Below, piece by piece: positions 38,201 to 50,213 of a stretch of 64,000 nucleotides of DNA (position 1 is its first letter; each line of letters starts with the position of its first letter). The stretch is from Raphanus sativus (taxonomy: Eukaryota; Streptophyta; Magnoliopsida; Brassicales; Brassicaceae). The position numbers were made by a program, and so were the translations under genes. The stretch lies in NCBI RefSeq assembly GCF_000801105.2, contig NC_079515.1, positions 1,302,001 through 1,366,000 of the forward strand, in the 5' to 3' direction. Under the pieces are notes generated by a model. It searched no databases and was not told where the DNA came from. It saw nothing but the letters and a program-made list of their open reading frames with translations.

Positions 38201-39364
38201 TCCACATCATCAAGAACGACAAGCACTTTCTTGTCCTTCAACCTTGCTTTTGCCACTCCCAGATGATCTACTTTTAGATCTTTCTGATTAAAGGTCTTAG
38301 ACAACAGTTGTTCTTGTAAATGCAACATGAACGCGTGCTCGTCTCGATAGTTCTGCTCAAACTTTCCTTTGATACTTTCAATAAAAGCAGCATGTGTAAA
38401 CTTACTAGAGAGCTCTCTATATAAAGCTCTTGCAATGGTCGTCTTACCAATTCCAGCAGGACCCCAGATACCAACCATCCGGACTTCATCGGATTCTAGG
38501 GACAACAATGACTCTTATCTCCCTGATATGAGTTCCAATCCCAACCAAGCTGTTGGAATCATTTGATGTTGTAGAATCATTGAACTTGTTCGAAATATCG
38601 GTAACAATTGTTTCAATCATGACTGCATCATCATCACTGGAAAAAAAAGAGATGATCAAATAATCAGGAAATAAATGACATATTGACATGTACTACAAAA
38701 ATATATCAACAGTATAATGAAAATTCACATGACAATGACCCATATAAATCTTTTCCCCAGATCTAAACTAACTTAACACTGCAAAGTATAATTAATGATC
38801 CTATCTCAGTCCCTCGCTATACTGTTTACCAGATATATACTGAGATGTGTTAAAATGATTAGGACCAATCAATCAAGTGGAGATCGAAAAGAATTACTAG
38901 TTGCTTCTATGGTAACCAGCGATCTGAGCCACAATCTTCAAAGCTTTTCTCCAACTCTTAACTTCATCCAGTGATTTCTCTGCACAAGTTTTATCAAAGA
39001 CAGCTCCGAAGTCTCCCTTCTGCTTTTTCACGTCAGATGGATCCACTTCATAGAAAACCACCTCCACGGTCTGCTTATCTTCTTCCCAACACTTCATGAT
39101 CTCCACCAACTCGTTCAGACACCATGTTGATGAAACGTAGTTCCTCGAGATCAAGACAACTGCGATTAACGATCCTCTTATAGCTTCTGTGAGCTCGGGA
39201 CCAATCAACTTGCTCCTCTCTATGCCATTGTCTATGAAGACATCGATTCCTTTCTCTTTGAACTCCTTCAGTAAGTTGCTGAGAAAGCCTCTACGGACAT
39301 CTGGCCCGTGGAAGCTAGGAAAGACATGGTGTTTACAATGGCGAGACAAAGCAGAAAGAGCCAT
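35247..39364 (-). pseudogene. TNL copy 4, frameshift and splice-donor loss
   Basis: Exons: TIR 39364-38898, NB-ARC 38636-37528, LRR1 37448-37146, LRR2 37043-35247. The NB-ARC exon is 1109 nt, one more than the intact copy. An extra base near 38514 changes EIEPLLSL-type sequence to EIRVIVVPRIR and a stop before the P-loop. The intron 2 donor is also altered: GCT|GTAAGT in the paralogs is GCT|ATAAGT here (37526-37527), and reading through ends after ENAISF. All other TNL motifs survive. The LRR2 exon has an expanded acidic tract of 9-residue repeats (35621-35782). A 1-nt loss near 35295 alters the last 18 residues. A W-box lies at 39556-39561, about 190 bp upstream of the ATG. Only a TIR-domain protein is likely to be translated. 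Confidence 0.88.
35621..35782 (-). repeat. 27-bp coding minisatellite in TNL copy 4
   Basis: About six units with 27-bp period (starts near 35621, 35648, 35675, 35702, 35729, 35756), encoding repeats of the type DASEDYEDE / DASEDSEDE / DASEDCGYE. The other TNL copies have a single equivalent segment (ASEDDKEDK, ASKNDKDDE). The tract interrupts the C-terminal domain downstream of the LRRs and keeps the frame. Confidence 0.92.
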
Positions 39365-40452
39365 CAGACGAGCAGATCTGAAAATGTATTTCAGAAAAAC
39401 CAATCTGCGGAATGAAAGAAAAAGATTTGTTCAAATGTATTATCAGCGTAGTAACCACTTATAGAAGGAATATATAACAACTCGCCATCAAGTCTTTCAT
39501 TACCATCAGGAAGATTCATGGAATTTCAATAGACTAAGACAGCTGGGGAAACAAAAGTCAACAAATGGTGACTCATTCTAGGATGAAAAGGCCAAAAGTT
39601 GACGACAAAAGTTGATATCCCAGTCATGTCTAGGCCCTACCATCGTTTGTAAATTTTAATTTTCTAAGAAGTCAAGAATCTTTATTATACTAAGACTAGG
39701 CCACTTATTATCTTCACAGATACGCACACATACATATAGTTTCAATAAAAAATGACACTCGACTGAGAAATATGGGTCGATGAATTGAAACATTACTTGG
39801 TTCCATATACGTTCCATACATCTTAGTTTCTATAAGACTATGTAACTTCTTCAATTAACAGAGACAAAAGAAAAATGCTCTGTTTGCAGGAAAAAGAAAT
39901 TCAGAAGTAATAAAATATTGTGGTAACTCTATTTCAAAAAGGAGGCAGCAAGGAAAAAGACACGCAAATTACAAGGAAAAGCAAGTAATCAAAACCAAAG
40001 TCTCCATCACTATCTAGTTTCACAGATAAGCAGCTTCATGGCAAAGAGAATCAATACCTCAAAACTGGAGTTGCAAAAGTCATGACTGAACAATTTCTGA
40101 AGAAGCTAATTCTTTTTTTTCTCTCTCTAAAGAGATAGGATAAGGAAATGTAATTTGATCGTTTCTCATCCAATTTCAAAGGTGCAGAGACGGATACAGT
40201 GACACTATTGATCAAACATGATGACACTTTTCATCAAAGAGTATTCAGTCTATTTCCTAAAACACAGCTGAAAAATCTTGTGCACTATTATTATTCTACA
40301 CACTGAGATAATAATATACAAATATGGTATTCTTCCAATGGTATTCAATTACAAAAGCAATGTTGCAACAAGATGATAAACACACAGAGCAATTAACAAA
40401 AAAAAATTAAAAATTAAAAACGCAGGCGGAATCTAACGAATACTAACCAGTC

Positions 40453-41533
40453 ACCAATGTGCTTTGCAAAAATTCCTTCGACGGCCAATATCTGGAGTAT
40501 TCCGGTACTTACGACGGCATGAATGCAGCGGATCGACGGCCGGCGATGGTGTCGACGAGAGAGGTGTTTTCGGAGCTTTGGGATTTATAATTTAGTTTTG
40601 CTATTTTGCGCATTCCCGAAGCCATTTCTGTATTCTAGATGCTCGCTCACTGAAACCAAAGTTCGACGCTCAGACGCTAACGTTTAAACGCTTAGGAGAT
40701 TTAGACAGAATCGTCGTTACTCGTTAGTAATCGCTTTCTGGGTAAAATAATGTTTAAAGTAATGGGCCAACTGGGTAATACAATGTTTAAAGTAATGGGC
40801 CAATTGGGCCTGCTTTAACTAAGTCTTCTATTATTACTACTAAACCCATATACAGGGTATATATGCGACGACAATACTGTATTTGCTTATGGAATATAGA
40901 TCAATCAAACAATCGTGTAGGCTTATCAGAGACTGAAATTGCTTTCAAATTCGTTTGAAGAAGCAAATTTTCAACAATTGGAGAAGGAAAAATCGTCATA
41001 AGATATACACATTCTTATTTCTAAAGAAATCTGCGAATTCAAGTTTCAGTAATTCTTCTTTTCGTTTCAAAAAACCATGAAGCTCATGTTCCATGAATAA
41101 AACTCTACAGTACAAACCAACAAACATGTTGGACAAAACATAATCGGCTGAATTCTTCCTACATCTCTCAAACAACTCCATCATAAAGCTTTTGAGTAGC
41201 GTGACAAAATGCAACTACTTGTCAGACACTATAGCAGAGTGATTCAATGTCTCATCAACCTAAGCTTTCACGAAAAGATCCTCGATTACTTGATCAACTA
41301 TAACTCCTACCCAGATCATTTCACCAATACCCAATAGTTTCAGCGACCAATCAATTAATAAAGTAAAGCAAGACATTAAACGAGCAGACATTGTAAAAAC
41401 ATAAGTTCTTTGGCAAATTAACCATTATCCAACAACAACAATTAAAAAGAAAAAGAAAACGCAAATGAGAATCTAACGTCTCACAATTCAACAACTCATT
41501 TCCGGTTGAGAAAAGAGCAAACCAGAGATTTGA
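40453..41533. other. Spacer between TNL array and RPS16
   Basis: Single-copy DNA. On the minus strand 40600-40500 is GC-rich and contains ATGCCGTCGTAAGT with a good splice donor, possibly a lost or noncoding first exon; nothing is recognisable. TGGGCC/GGGCC motifs lie at 40750-40810. A 27-bp direct repeat (TGTTTAAAGTAATGGGCCAA) occurs at 40749 and 40785. A 72-codon minus-strand frame at 40996-41214 lacks an ATG. Confidence 0.4.
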
Positions 41534-42165
<632 letters not shown>

Positions 42166-44594
42166 TGAGATGAACCGGGTGGTGGCTATTATATGATTTT
42201 GGGTTCATGTAGCAGTGCAATACCGTTAAAGATTGCACTTAAGTTTGGAGAGGTTTATCACATTGAGAGGACAACATATCCCCTTACTATTATCCAAGGA
42301 GACCATTTTAAAAGAAACTTTTAGTTCATGTGTTTATTACAAATGTATCATTTCCTATGTGGCAACTCCACATTTAATCCTAGAGCATTTTTTTAATAAC
42401 CCATCATTACCTAAAATATTTACTTTTCATGCCACTCTAATGGATATATATTATATGCCTCATATTATTCACCAAACTAACATCATTTTTTGTCTGAATT
42501 TTTTTATTAGTTTGTGACTGTTACGACTATACACATGGAAACAATGTCAAAACATCATCTTACGTATCAGTTACAAACTTACAATATTTGAAATGATATG
42601 TGGACTCATATAATATCGATGGATAGTCACTTATTGATACTACAATATTTTTGGATTGTATTGCTTTAAAAAATAAGACTATGGTTAGTCTAAAATACGC
42701 AGAGATTCTTCATTGTTTATCTCATTATCATGCATCATATAACATTTTCTATATAGTTAACCTATATTTTTTTTTCTTGAAACATTTTGAACTACATATA
42801 TATATATATATAAATGCAAATTAAATTTCTTAAATTATAAACGCTAATATATCACATATCTTTCTGGTTAACTTAGAAATTATTTAATTGCAAAATCACA
42901 TTTTTTTATGACTGTTCAGTATTTTTTATATAATTAAGTTCAAAAACTTTTTTAATACATCCACTTTTTTAATATGTCCAATATATTTTTTTAAAGGTCC
43001 ATTGCAGTTTCAAATCTCCTCCTTCGCACGTTAACCATGATTTATCATTTACATAATTATAAATGCACTATACCATTGGAGATCGTTTTATACCAATTTA
43101 GTGTAAATACATTGGATTAAAGGCACGTTAATTAAATACATTGATGCATTATTTGCTATAATTCATGAATCAAATATGAATTGTCAATCACGGGATGAAA
43201 TAAATTATTGTCAATCACGATAGTGACATGATAGTGAAAAGAGGAGATTTCTATATATAGCCTTTAACGGATATGTTTTCGTTGATGATTGATACAGTAT
43301 CATCATGACAAATTTAAAACAAATATGTGATCGTCCATGATTGATTCTTAATTTTAATTAGCGTGACCAGATCTTCAGTAGCATTCCTATTTTACTTTAG
43401 CAAACATATCGCACTGCTATGTGACAAGGCAAGTAATATATTTGCGCCTTAATTTGAATACTGAAATATCCTTTTCATAATTTATGATATCGTGCAGACC
43501 ATAGACCTAGGCGCGTTTCATATATAAATACTAGACATGTTAGTTTACATCTCCTCACCATTGTCTCCTTCTCAAATAAATTTAGTATTACATTTGATCA
43601 AAAAAAGATAGCATTACATAATGTATACATTTTTCATGTTCTTTTCTATTTTTTTGAAATGTTACGTTTGTTTTTTGTCAGGACAATATTCCAAAACAGG
43701 ACCATATGCAATAGATATAAACGAAGTTTGTGTATAGAACTTTTATTATATATATATATGTACGTATTAAATTACATAACTTCTATTTTTTACAGCCAAT
43801 ACATATATATATGTGTGTGTATATTTGTGTTTGTGTGTGTATGTGTATGTATTTATATAAAAGATCACAGATTAACTTATATAATGAAATAAAATACGAT
43901 AATACTTTTTGTAGGTATATATATATGTGTGTGTGTGTTTCATTAACTTATATAATGAAAGAAAATAAGATAATATTTATATAAAAGATCACGGATCACC
44001 GAAATTTTATTTATTCTTATCAACTAAAAAATTATTATCGTGTTTTCTTTGATCATCAACTATTGGTCCAATAATTATTCGTTTAGGTATAAACATTAAC
44101 CATTTGCACCGAAATGATTTGAAAGAAAAATTAAAACTTGAATAAGAATATATAATTGGTACGATCTCTTGAGTGATGTATAACACTAACATTTAATCCA
44201 TGTAATCTTTTAACTTAAGCACCAAGAAATTTTAGTTAAATAATCAACATAAATGGTGATAGACAAATAATTATCCCCTTTAATTTTTATTTTCGAATCC
44301 GGTTAATCTATGGTCAAATACTTTATATAATTAAGGAATCCTATATGTTGATTCCTTAATCATAATACTTTCTGTAATTTAAAAATCAGAAACTAAAAGT
44401 TACAGATTATTTGGATTTAACTTTGGGCATAGAATAATTGTTTGGTTCCAATCCTTCGTCGGACTAAACCCTATCAATTATGACTATATTATATAGTTTA
44501 TATATACTTAGGGAAACTAATATCAACGACATCACAGCCTACAGATTTCAATACTACTACAATGAAATAAATGCAATGAAAATACTAGGAATAT

Positions 44595-44644
<50 letters not shown>

Positions 44645-45028
44645 TAAGATCTCAGGTGATGATAAGAGAGATCAAATCCAACAACTGAACCATAACCCCG
44701 TATCTCATGTTTCCTCGAGAATTTTTAGTTAAAATCCGCTTTTTGTATGAAATGATAAATTACAAGAAGCCGATATGTTTTTCACCCAGTAACGAGTTTG
44801 TTTTTGTAAGATTTTGTTGTCTACAATAATGGGCAATATTTTTGAATTCGATTCCTAATCAGTCCACTTATTTTAGAAGTCATATTATTTACTTGAAATT
44901 ACTTTTATTCGTCTATCTTTTTATGTATTCCAAAGCCAGTTAAAATTTTAATAAAACTATAAAAAATAAATATTTAAATTAAATATCTATAGATTAAAAC
45001 AATCTTTTGTTTGTCCATTTACCCTACG
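42166..45028. other. AT-rich spacer with microsatellites
   Basis: No gene seen. Contains (TA)n at 42798-42813, mixed (TA)/(TG) tracts at 43745-43850 and 43915-43938, and a compound (CA)n(TA)n at 44594-44639. The short frames here are low-complexity. Confidence 0.6.
43583..43619 (+). repeat. Micro-insertion candidate
   Basis: TAGTATTACAT and TAGCATTACAT (10/11) flank TTGATC plus A7 and a short GA end. Confidence 0.45.
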
Positions 45029-45050
45029 CAGGGCGCAGTTCATCACCTAG
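45027..45050 (+). mobile_element. Helitron-like 3' terminus
   Basis: CCCTACGCAGGG can form a short hairpin, followed by a short spacer and CTAG at 45047-45050, then T. The 5' end was not found. Confidence 0.3.
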
Positions 45051-45077
45051 TATTATTATATAATGATAATAATGTTT

Positions 45078-45126
45078 AATACAATAGGCAGATTGCCGTC
45101 AAAAAAAAAAATACAATAGGCAGATT
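45078..45126 (+). repeat. Micro-insertion with perfect 17-bp direct repeats
   Basis: AATACAATAGGCAGATT at 45078-45094 and 45110-45126 flank a 15-nt insert GCCGTC plus A9. Confidence 0.85.
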
Positions 45127-45623
45127 TAATTGTATACAGCTCAATCATAATGATGAGTTTTGGACCTCTAATGTTTTATCAATCTTTCTCTTCGGTTTCT
45201 TTTTAATTTACTAGTAGAACTTTTTTTGTCAAGTGCGTTCTAACTTCTAATCTATCGAATATACTAACATTCCTTGTTAACCTCTAAGGCTACAAGGCTT
45301 AAACCAACCTTATAACATTCGACACTCGCGTATTTATATGCTTAAATGCTGTTTAGTTGCTATTTTTTTCAACAACAAATATTAGCTACCACTCAAATTA
45401 ATGTAGCGAATATATCACAAATTAATATAGAGAAACTGAAAAATATGTATGGCATCAGACAAAGGCTTTTATCTATTCATTGTATATATATAAATACATA
45501 TTTAAAATATGTTCTTAAAATATATGTTGTTGAATCTTTTTGTATACTGTACTATATAGACTATATATAGTATTTGGTTTCTAGTGAAAACAAAAAAAAG
45601 GATAAATATATAGTCACGCGTCA

Positions 45624-46611
45624 TTATCCTTCGTCTTTTAGCTGCTCGATGAGGAAGTAGATATTCTCAAATGTTATGGGCTTGGGCAAGCAGTGGTCAG
45701 CACCAGCTTCCACAAATGCACTATTCTGACGTCAACCCCACGATCTTTGACATCCACCCCCATGTCTCTTAGAGCATCAGTATTGGTGGGATGCAGGTAA
45801 GTCCTTTAACTAAGGGCTTTTTTTTGTTTTTTTTTTTGTCTGGCAGAGAGTAAGAATTGGTCCTTAACCAGAGGTTTTCTCCTTTTTTTTTTGGGTCTCC
45901 ACATTTTATGTTCCCCTTCCCCCTAAGAGATAACCTTGATCCCACCAATACTTATGCTCTTAGCTCCTTGGTTGCTAAACAAACGAGAAGAAGAAACAAC
46001 TAAACCATACTAGTGAATAATCAAGCCGGCCATTATGGAACCTTCTAGAACCCTACTAAACTATTGCACAACATTATACGTAACACAGGGAGTTTGAACT
46101 GACTTTCAAATTCCATAAACACATTAGAACAAATGTTTAAAAATCGTTACACTATAATTAAGCGTTTTATAAAGAATTAATGTTTAGGTGAACTTATAAG
46201 CGTTATTTAGACTAATTTTTAAAATATATATATATATATATAATTGATCATCGTTTATATCAAATTTTAGAATACATATTTTGACTGCGGCAATTCATTC
46301 GAATTTGGTTATTGTTGGTTGTTTGTTAACTAAAATTGATTATGACGGTACGTACCGAAACTCCATCCATCATAGGCATTTCATTATCCATGAGGATAAG
46401 GTCGAAGGATTGCCCCTCGCGGTAGAGGTTCAATGCCTCCTCGCCATTTCCCGCCATGTAAGGAAATCCTCCACGCATTTGGATGAATCCCATGTACAAT
46501 GAACGGCATGATCGATCATCATCAACGACCAAAACACATATTTTCTTAAATGTCTTCTTGACGACTTGTGTTTTTGGTACTTCTTGTTCCCCTTCCTCCT
46601 TTGATTTACTA
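45624..46611 (-). pseudogene. ARR22-type response regulator, interrupted by a MITE
   Basis: Receiver-domain gene on the minus strand. The exon at 46611-46356 encodes the phospho-acceptor fold: KICVLVVDDDRSCR with the acidic pocket, NGEEALNLYREG, and FDLILMDNEMPMMDGVS with the phosphorylatable Asp. It ends at a GTACGT donor (46355). No ATG lies in frame; a CAG acceptor at 46612 suggests a lost or distant first exon. The last exon (about 45985-45624) begins ATKELRDMG but is split by a 188-bp MITE at 45772-45959. Downstream of it the segment between VDVK and SAFVEAGADHCLPKP is shortened with a frame change (expected VGVTS...EER residues missing). The Lys of the active site (LPKP) survives only in the shifted frame. 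It looks like a diverged tandem duplicate of the ARR22-like gene at 50214. Confidence 0.82.
45772..45959. mobile_element. PIF/Harbinger (Tourist-like) MITE
   Basis: Inverted repeats of about 21 bp (GAGCATCAGTATTGGTGGGA against GAGCATAAGTATTGGTGGGA on the other end) with a 3-bp TTA target duplication (45769-45771, 45960-45962). Length 188 bp, no coding capacity. It is inserted inside the last exon of the response-regulator pseudogene. A diverged relative lies at 56126-56312. Confidence 0.85.
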
Positions 46612-47389
46612 CTGAAACGGCACTTCACAACAATAACCAACAAACAAAAAAAAACTGGCAATATTTGTTTTGATATGTTATGTTTGCATTGTATCAATTA
46701 TATAGAGATTATATAAAGTTGATAACAGTTACAAAAAAAAAATTGATACATTTTTATCTTTATTCTTTTATTGCATAAAAATATTGAGTAGTTTAATTAT
46801 CTTATCTTAAAAATAGTTATAAACTTTAATAATTAATATTTAAGAAAATAAAAATAATTTTTTTTTTGAAACACAAAAAACTTGTTGTATAATTGATATT
46901 TTGTTAGTTAGTTTAGTTATCTATAGTTTCAGACTCTATTATAATGTGTATGTACATTATTATTTTTATTATAGATATTTCAACGGTTCGTTCCTGACAA
47001 CCAAAAATGCACGCATGATTTTTGTGTGTGCTTTATATACGTATTATACATAAAAATGATACGACTAGACCACAACGTCTAGACTCTTAGTTTGAACTTG
47101 ATGGACAACCTATCAAAATGACAATGTATGATCAAGATGCACAGGAAGAAGACCGAGAAAATATGTATATGTAAACATTTACCGAAGAGATTTTGCCAGG
47201 ACGTAATACACACTAGAATACATCGTTTGACTTGTAGATAATTGTTTAATCAAATGTACGTACTTACAACCATTTGAAGGTATGCTACGGCGCCAAATCT
47301 CTATGATATATAGTTAAGTAAATAATATACGAGAGAAGTATATGAAACTCATGAACATAGTGTATATATATACTGTGGAAATATAATAA
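46612..47389. other. AT-rich spacer
   Basis: No gene seen. A T10-GAAACAC motif at 46861-46874 resembles the ends of the micro-insertions listed below, but no flanking repeat is visible. Confidence 0.5.
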
Positions 47390-47575
47390 ATTCATCTAGA
47401 TTATATTAATCTTTATTCTATATTTCCATTGTATGAGGAAAAGAATCTAAAAGTTTTTTTGGTCAAACAAGAATCTAAAAGTTATTATCAACTATTCAAA
47501 GGATAAAATCACCCAAGCGTGATATCTTTTATTTTGACATTTCATATATTATCAAACAATTATTAATATATAGTT
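47390..47575. repeat. Direct repeat copy A of a local duplication
   Basis: About 185 bp matching 48012-48195 with scattered substitutions and small indels (shared ATTGTATGAGGAAAAGAATC and TATTATCAAACAATTATTAA blocks). The spacer between the copies is about 440 bp of unrelated AT-rich DNA. Confidence 0.85.
47441..47483 (-). repeat. Micro-insertion with 15-bp direct repeats
   Basis: AAGAATCTAAAAGTT twice, flanking a 13-nt insert reading GTTTGACC plus A5 on the minus strand. Lies within direct repeat copy A. Confidence 0.85.
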
Positions 47576-48011
47576 AGATCTTGATCTGCACAATCGTGTG
47601 GATGATTATTTTTATTTTATACATATAAACATTTGATTTACATAATTAGTGGTATTTAATTTTAATATTTATCATATTCCTAATAGTTTAATATAATATT
47701 TTCAAACACAAAAATTCCATAATTTACATGCAATAATTTAATTTATTGTTTCAAATATTAGTGATATTTTTTTTACTAAAACATGAACACTAACTAAAAC
47801 CTTACATTATGTGATATTTACGACAAATTATGTTCACTTTAATATTAACTTAGATATTAATTTTCTTGAAATTGTATTTGTATTTTAGGTTTTGGTAATA
47901 CATATATATTAATCAAATTATCTGTATGAATTAATTTTTTGACCTACTAACCTATATTAAGTGTAACTTATAAAACATCTGCTTCATTTAAACTATTAAA
48001 ACGGAAATTGT

Positions 48012-48195
48012 AATGCATCTAGATTGTATATAATATTTATTCTATTTTCTATTGTATGAGGAAAAGAATCTAAACGTTTTTTTTGGTCAAACAAGAATCT
48101 ATAAGTTATTATCAACTATTCAAGGGATAAAATCACCCAAACGTGATATCTTCTATTTTGACATTTCATATATTATCAAACAATTATTAATATAA
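48012..48195. repeat. Direct repeat copy B of a local duplication
   Basis: Partner of 47390-47575; it carries the same micro-insertion (48064-48107), so the insertion came before the duplication. Confidence 0.85.
48064..48107 (-). repeat. Micro-insertion, duplicated copy
   Basis: Direct repeats now diverged (AAGAATCTAAACGTT / AAGAATCTATAAGTT) around GTTTGACC plus A6 on the minus strand; same event as 47441. Confidence 0.8.
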
Positions 48196-48402
48196 AAGTA
48201 TTAGTAAGATACATATATATATATATATAGACCAAATGATACATATCTACTGTTATTGTAATTTTCCATTTTTTGATACTAATAAATGTTATATTTAAAT
48301 TTCATTTTTACTAGTCATACTTTAAAAGTTTAAATTCTTGCCATTCCTTTATAAAAAAAAAAACAAAGACCTCGTTATTGCATGTATTATACTAGCTTTT
48401 CT

Positions 48403-48440
48403 ACAACACACAACTTTTTTTCTTTTACAATACACAACTT
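48403..48440 (-). repeat. Micro-insertion candidate
   Basis: ACAACACACAACTT / ACAATACACAACTT (13/14) flank an 11-nt T-rich insert (A-rich on the minus strand). Confidence 0.6.
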
Positions 48441-49470
48441 CTGTCATTTTGTTTATCTGAAATTAAAATCTGACAAGATATGGTAAATGTTCGGACGATC
48501 TGATCGACAACCTAAAGTACGTATAGGAAACAGAAGGCCTACTCAACAGTTAGATCCTTTTTTTTGGGTTCAAAAGATCTCGAGCAAATCAAGCATTGCT
48601 GAATCAAACCAATACACACGAAAACGTCAAATAAAATATTGGTTAGCCTAAAACAGCAAATTTGAACTTTCCAGAGATATATTAGATGCTTTGAAAAGTG
48701 AATATATATTAAATTAAAAACAAAATAACTCAACAAAGGTGGAATATAATCCACTTTAAACACTGACATAACCAAAGCTTTTTAGGTTTCGACTCGAGAG
48801 TTTTAGCTGCAAAAGGATATAAGTACATTTCGGAGAACAGCGAGAAAAGAAAAGAATCTTGTAAATCCATTCTACTGTTTAAAAAGCTAGAAATGTCAAA
48901 TGCAAAAAGAAAGAGAGAGATAGAGAGAGAGAGTAGATTTATTCGAATTTTAGTTATCTGATGATATCCGAACAGCCGTCAAAATAATTATTACAGATCC
49001 AATCGAATGTCTACCATCCAATGCGTAATCAAATCTAAGCTAAGATGATATAAGCCGCTGAAATCAGAATTTACTCGTTTCTGCATAAACTTATCAATTT
49101 CAAAGCAAGATTTGCTGTATCTTCTTTATGACATATAATGTTGGACAAAATAATATGAAGTACGCGCGCATAACAAAAAGAATTATATCTAATAACGTTT
49201 ACGTGTCTCGTATATGTAATTAGGACTGAAGGATATGAAATATATAGGTCATTTATCTATTTAAATACTATAACAACAATATAAAATCTAAGCTAAAGAC
49301 AGAGTAGAAAATAACATCATTCAAAACTGAGAAAAGTTAAACACTTCCATTTAAAAAGATAATAAAGTTAAACACTTCTGGAAAATAATATAAAAGGAAA
49401 CATAAATGTACAACCAGCTAGATTCGCGAGATATCATTTTCTAAAACATATGCCAGACATTAATATATAG
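48441..49470. other. AT-rich spacer
   Basis: No gene seen. A (GA)n tract lies at 48911-48933. Confidence 0.5.
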
Positions 49471-49724
49471 TTTTTTTTTTTTTTTTTTTTTGATTAACCT
49501 GGGGGTATCCCGGGCCTATGGAAGGGCCCAGACTAATCCCCAAGGGGAGGTGCAGCCCACGGATAGACCCTCTCTCCGGGTATGCAAATGGGCCCTAAAG
49601 CATAGACCCATATCCGTGTTGGTGTCCAGAAATAATGACTTAGTTCCCTCCAGCAGGGTTCGAACTCACAACCTGGGTGCAGGAAGGAGCCCGTCCTTAC
49701 CATTGGGCCATGATGTTCTGGACA
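49471..49724 (-). mobile_element. tRNA-derived SINE
   Basis: On the minus strand the element starts near 49724. It has a Pol III A box (TGGCCCAATGG, complement of 49700-49710) and about 35 bases later a B box (GTTCGAACCC, complement of 49656-49665). It ends in TTAATC plus A21 (T-run 49471-49491). The body is GC-rich in an AT-rich region. Flanks share TTAATATATAG / AATAATATATATATAG, a likely target duplication blurred by TA expansion. It has no protein-coding capacity and would need LINE enzymes to move. Confidence 0.85.
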
Positions 49725-49897
49725 AATAATATATATATAGATATCATAGTTATTTAAAAAAAAAAAAAAAAAATTAATATATAGTTTTTTCTCACTAATA
49801 TATAGTTCAATTAACGTTATAATTATATATTCAACTTATGTTATCAGCTGCACTACATACATCATCTCTGTTTATTAGATATCATAGTTATTTAAAC

Positions 49898-49941
49898 TAA
49901 AGTGGACCTTTTAACATTTAGACCAAAAAATAAAGTGGACC
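49898..49941 (+). repeat. Micro-insertion with perfect 11-bp direct repeats
   Basis: TAAAGTGGACC at 49898-49908 and 49931-49941 flank a 22-nt insert ending TTTAGACC plus A6. Confidence 0.82.
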
Positions 49942-50213
49942 AGCTATATATATATATATGTGTGTGTGTATTCAGTTAAATGGTCGAAGTATCTATTTAT
50001 TTAATAACATGGAAATTGTATATTTACTTTTTCTTTCTGATAGAGGAACCCCTTATTTTTATATTTTATAAGCTTAAAGCAACAACTTACATGATTATAT
50101 ATAACGGACGATAAAGAACCCTAAATTCTAAAACACACACATGCAAATATCTATGCATACATACACACTTAGACGCTATTATGTGTGTTTCCATAATATT
50201 AAATATATATCCA

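Larger units (their letters stand above)
34926..40452. repeat. Tandem array unit 4 (U11-48K stub - TNL copy 4)
   Basis: Most proximal to the ancestral right flank. The sequence after 40452 (ACCAATGTGC...) is not repeated elsewhere in the window and so marks the array's right border. Confidence 0.75.

Noticed and set aside
40996..41214. 72-codon minus-strand frame next to RPS16
   Set aside because: It begins at TTG directly after a stop, has no ATG, no splice signals that extend it and no recognisable domain.
44594..44639. CRISPR-like or satellite array
   Set aside because: It is only a (CA)n(TA)n microsatellite. No spaced repeats of CRISPR type exist in the window, and none are expected in a plant.
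48555..48585. Another micro-insertion (T8 between AGATC repeats)
   Set aside because: The flanking repeat is only 5 bp, which is expected by chance.
49656..49710. Possible tRNA gene (A and B box present)
   Set aside because: There is no cloverleaf or acceptor stem; the boxes belong to a poly(A)-tailed SINE.
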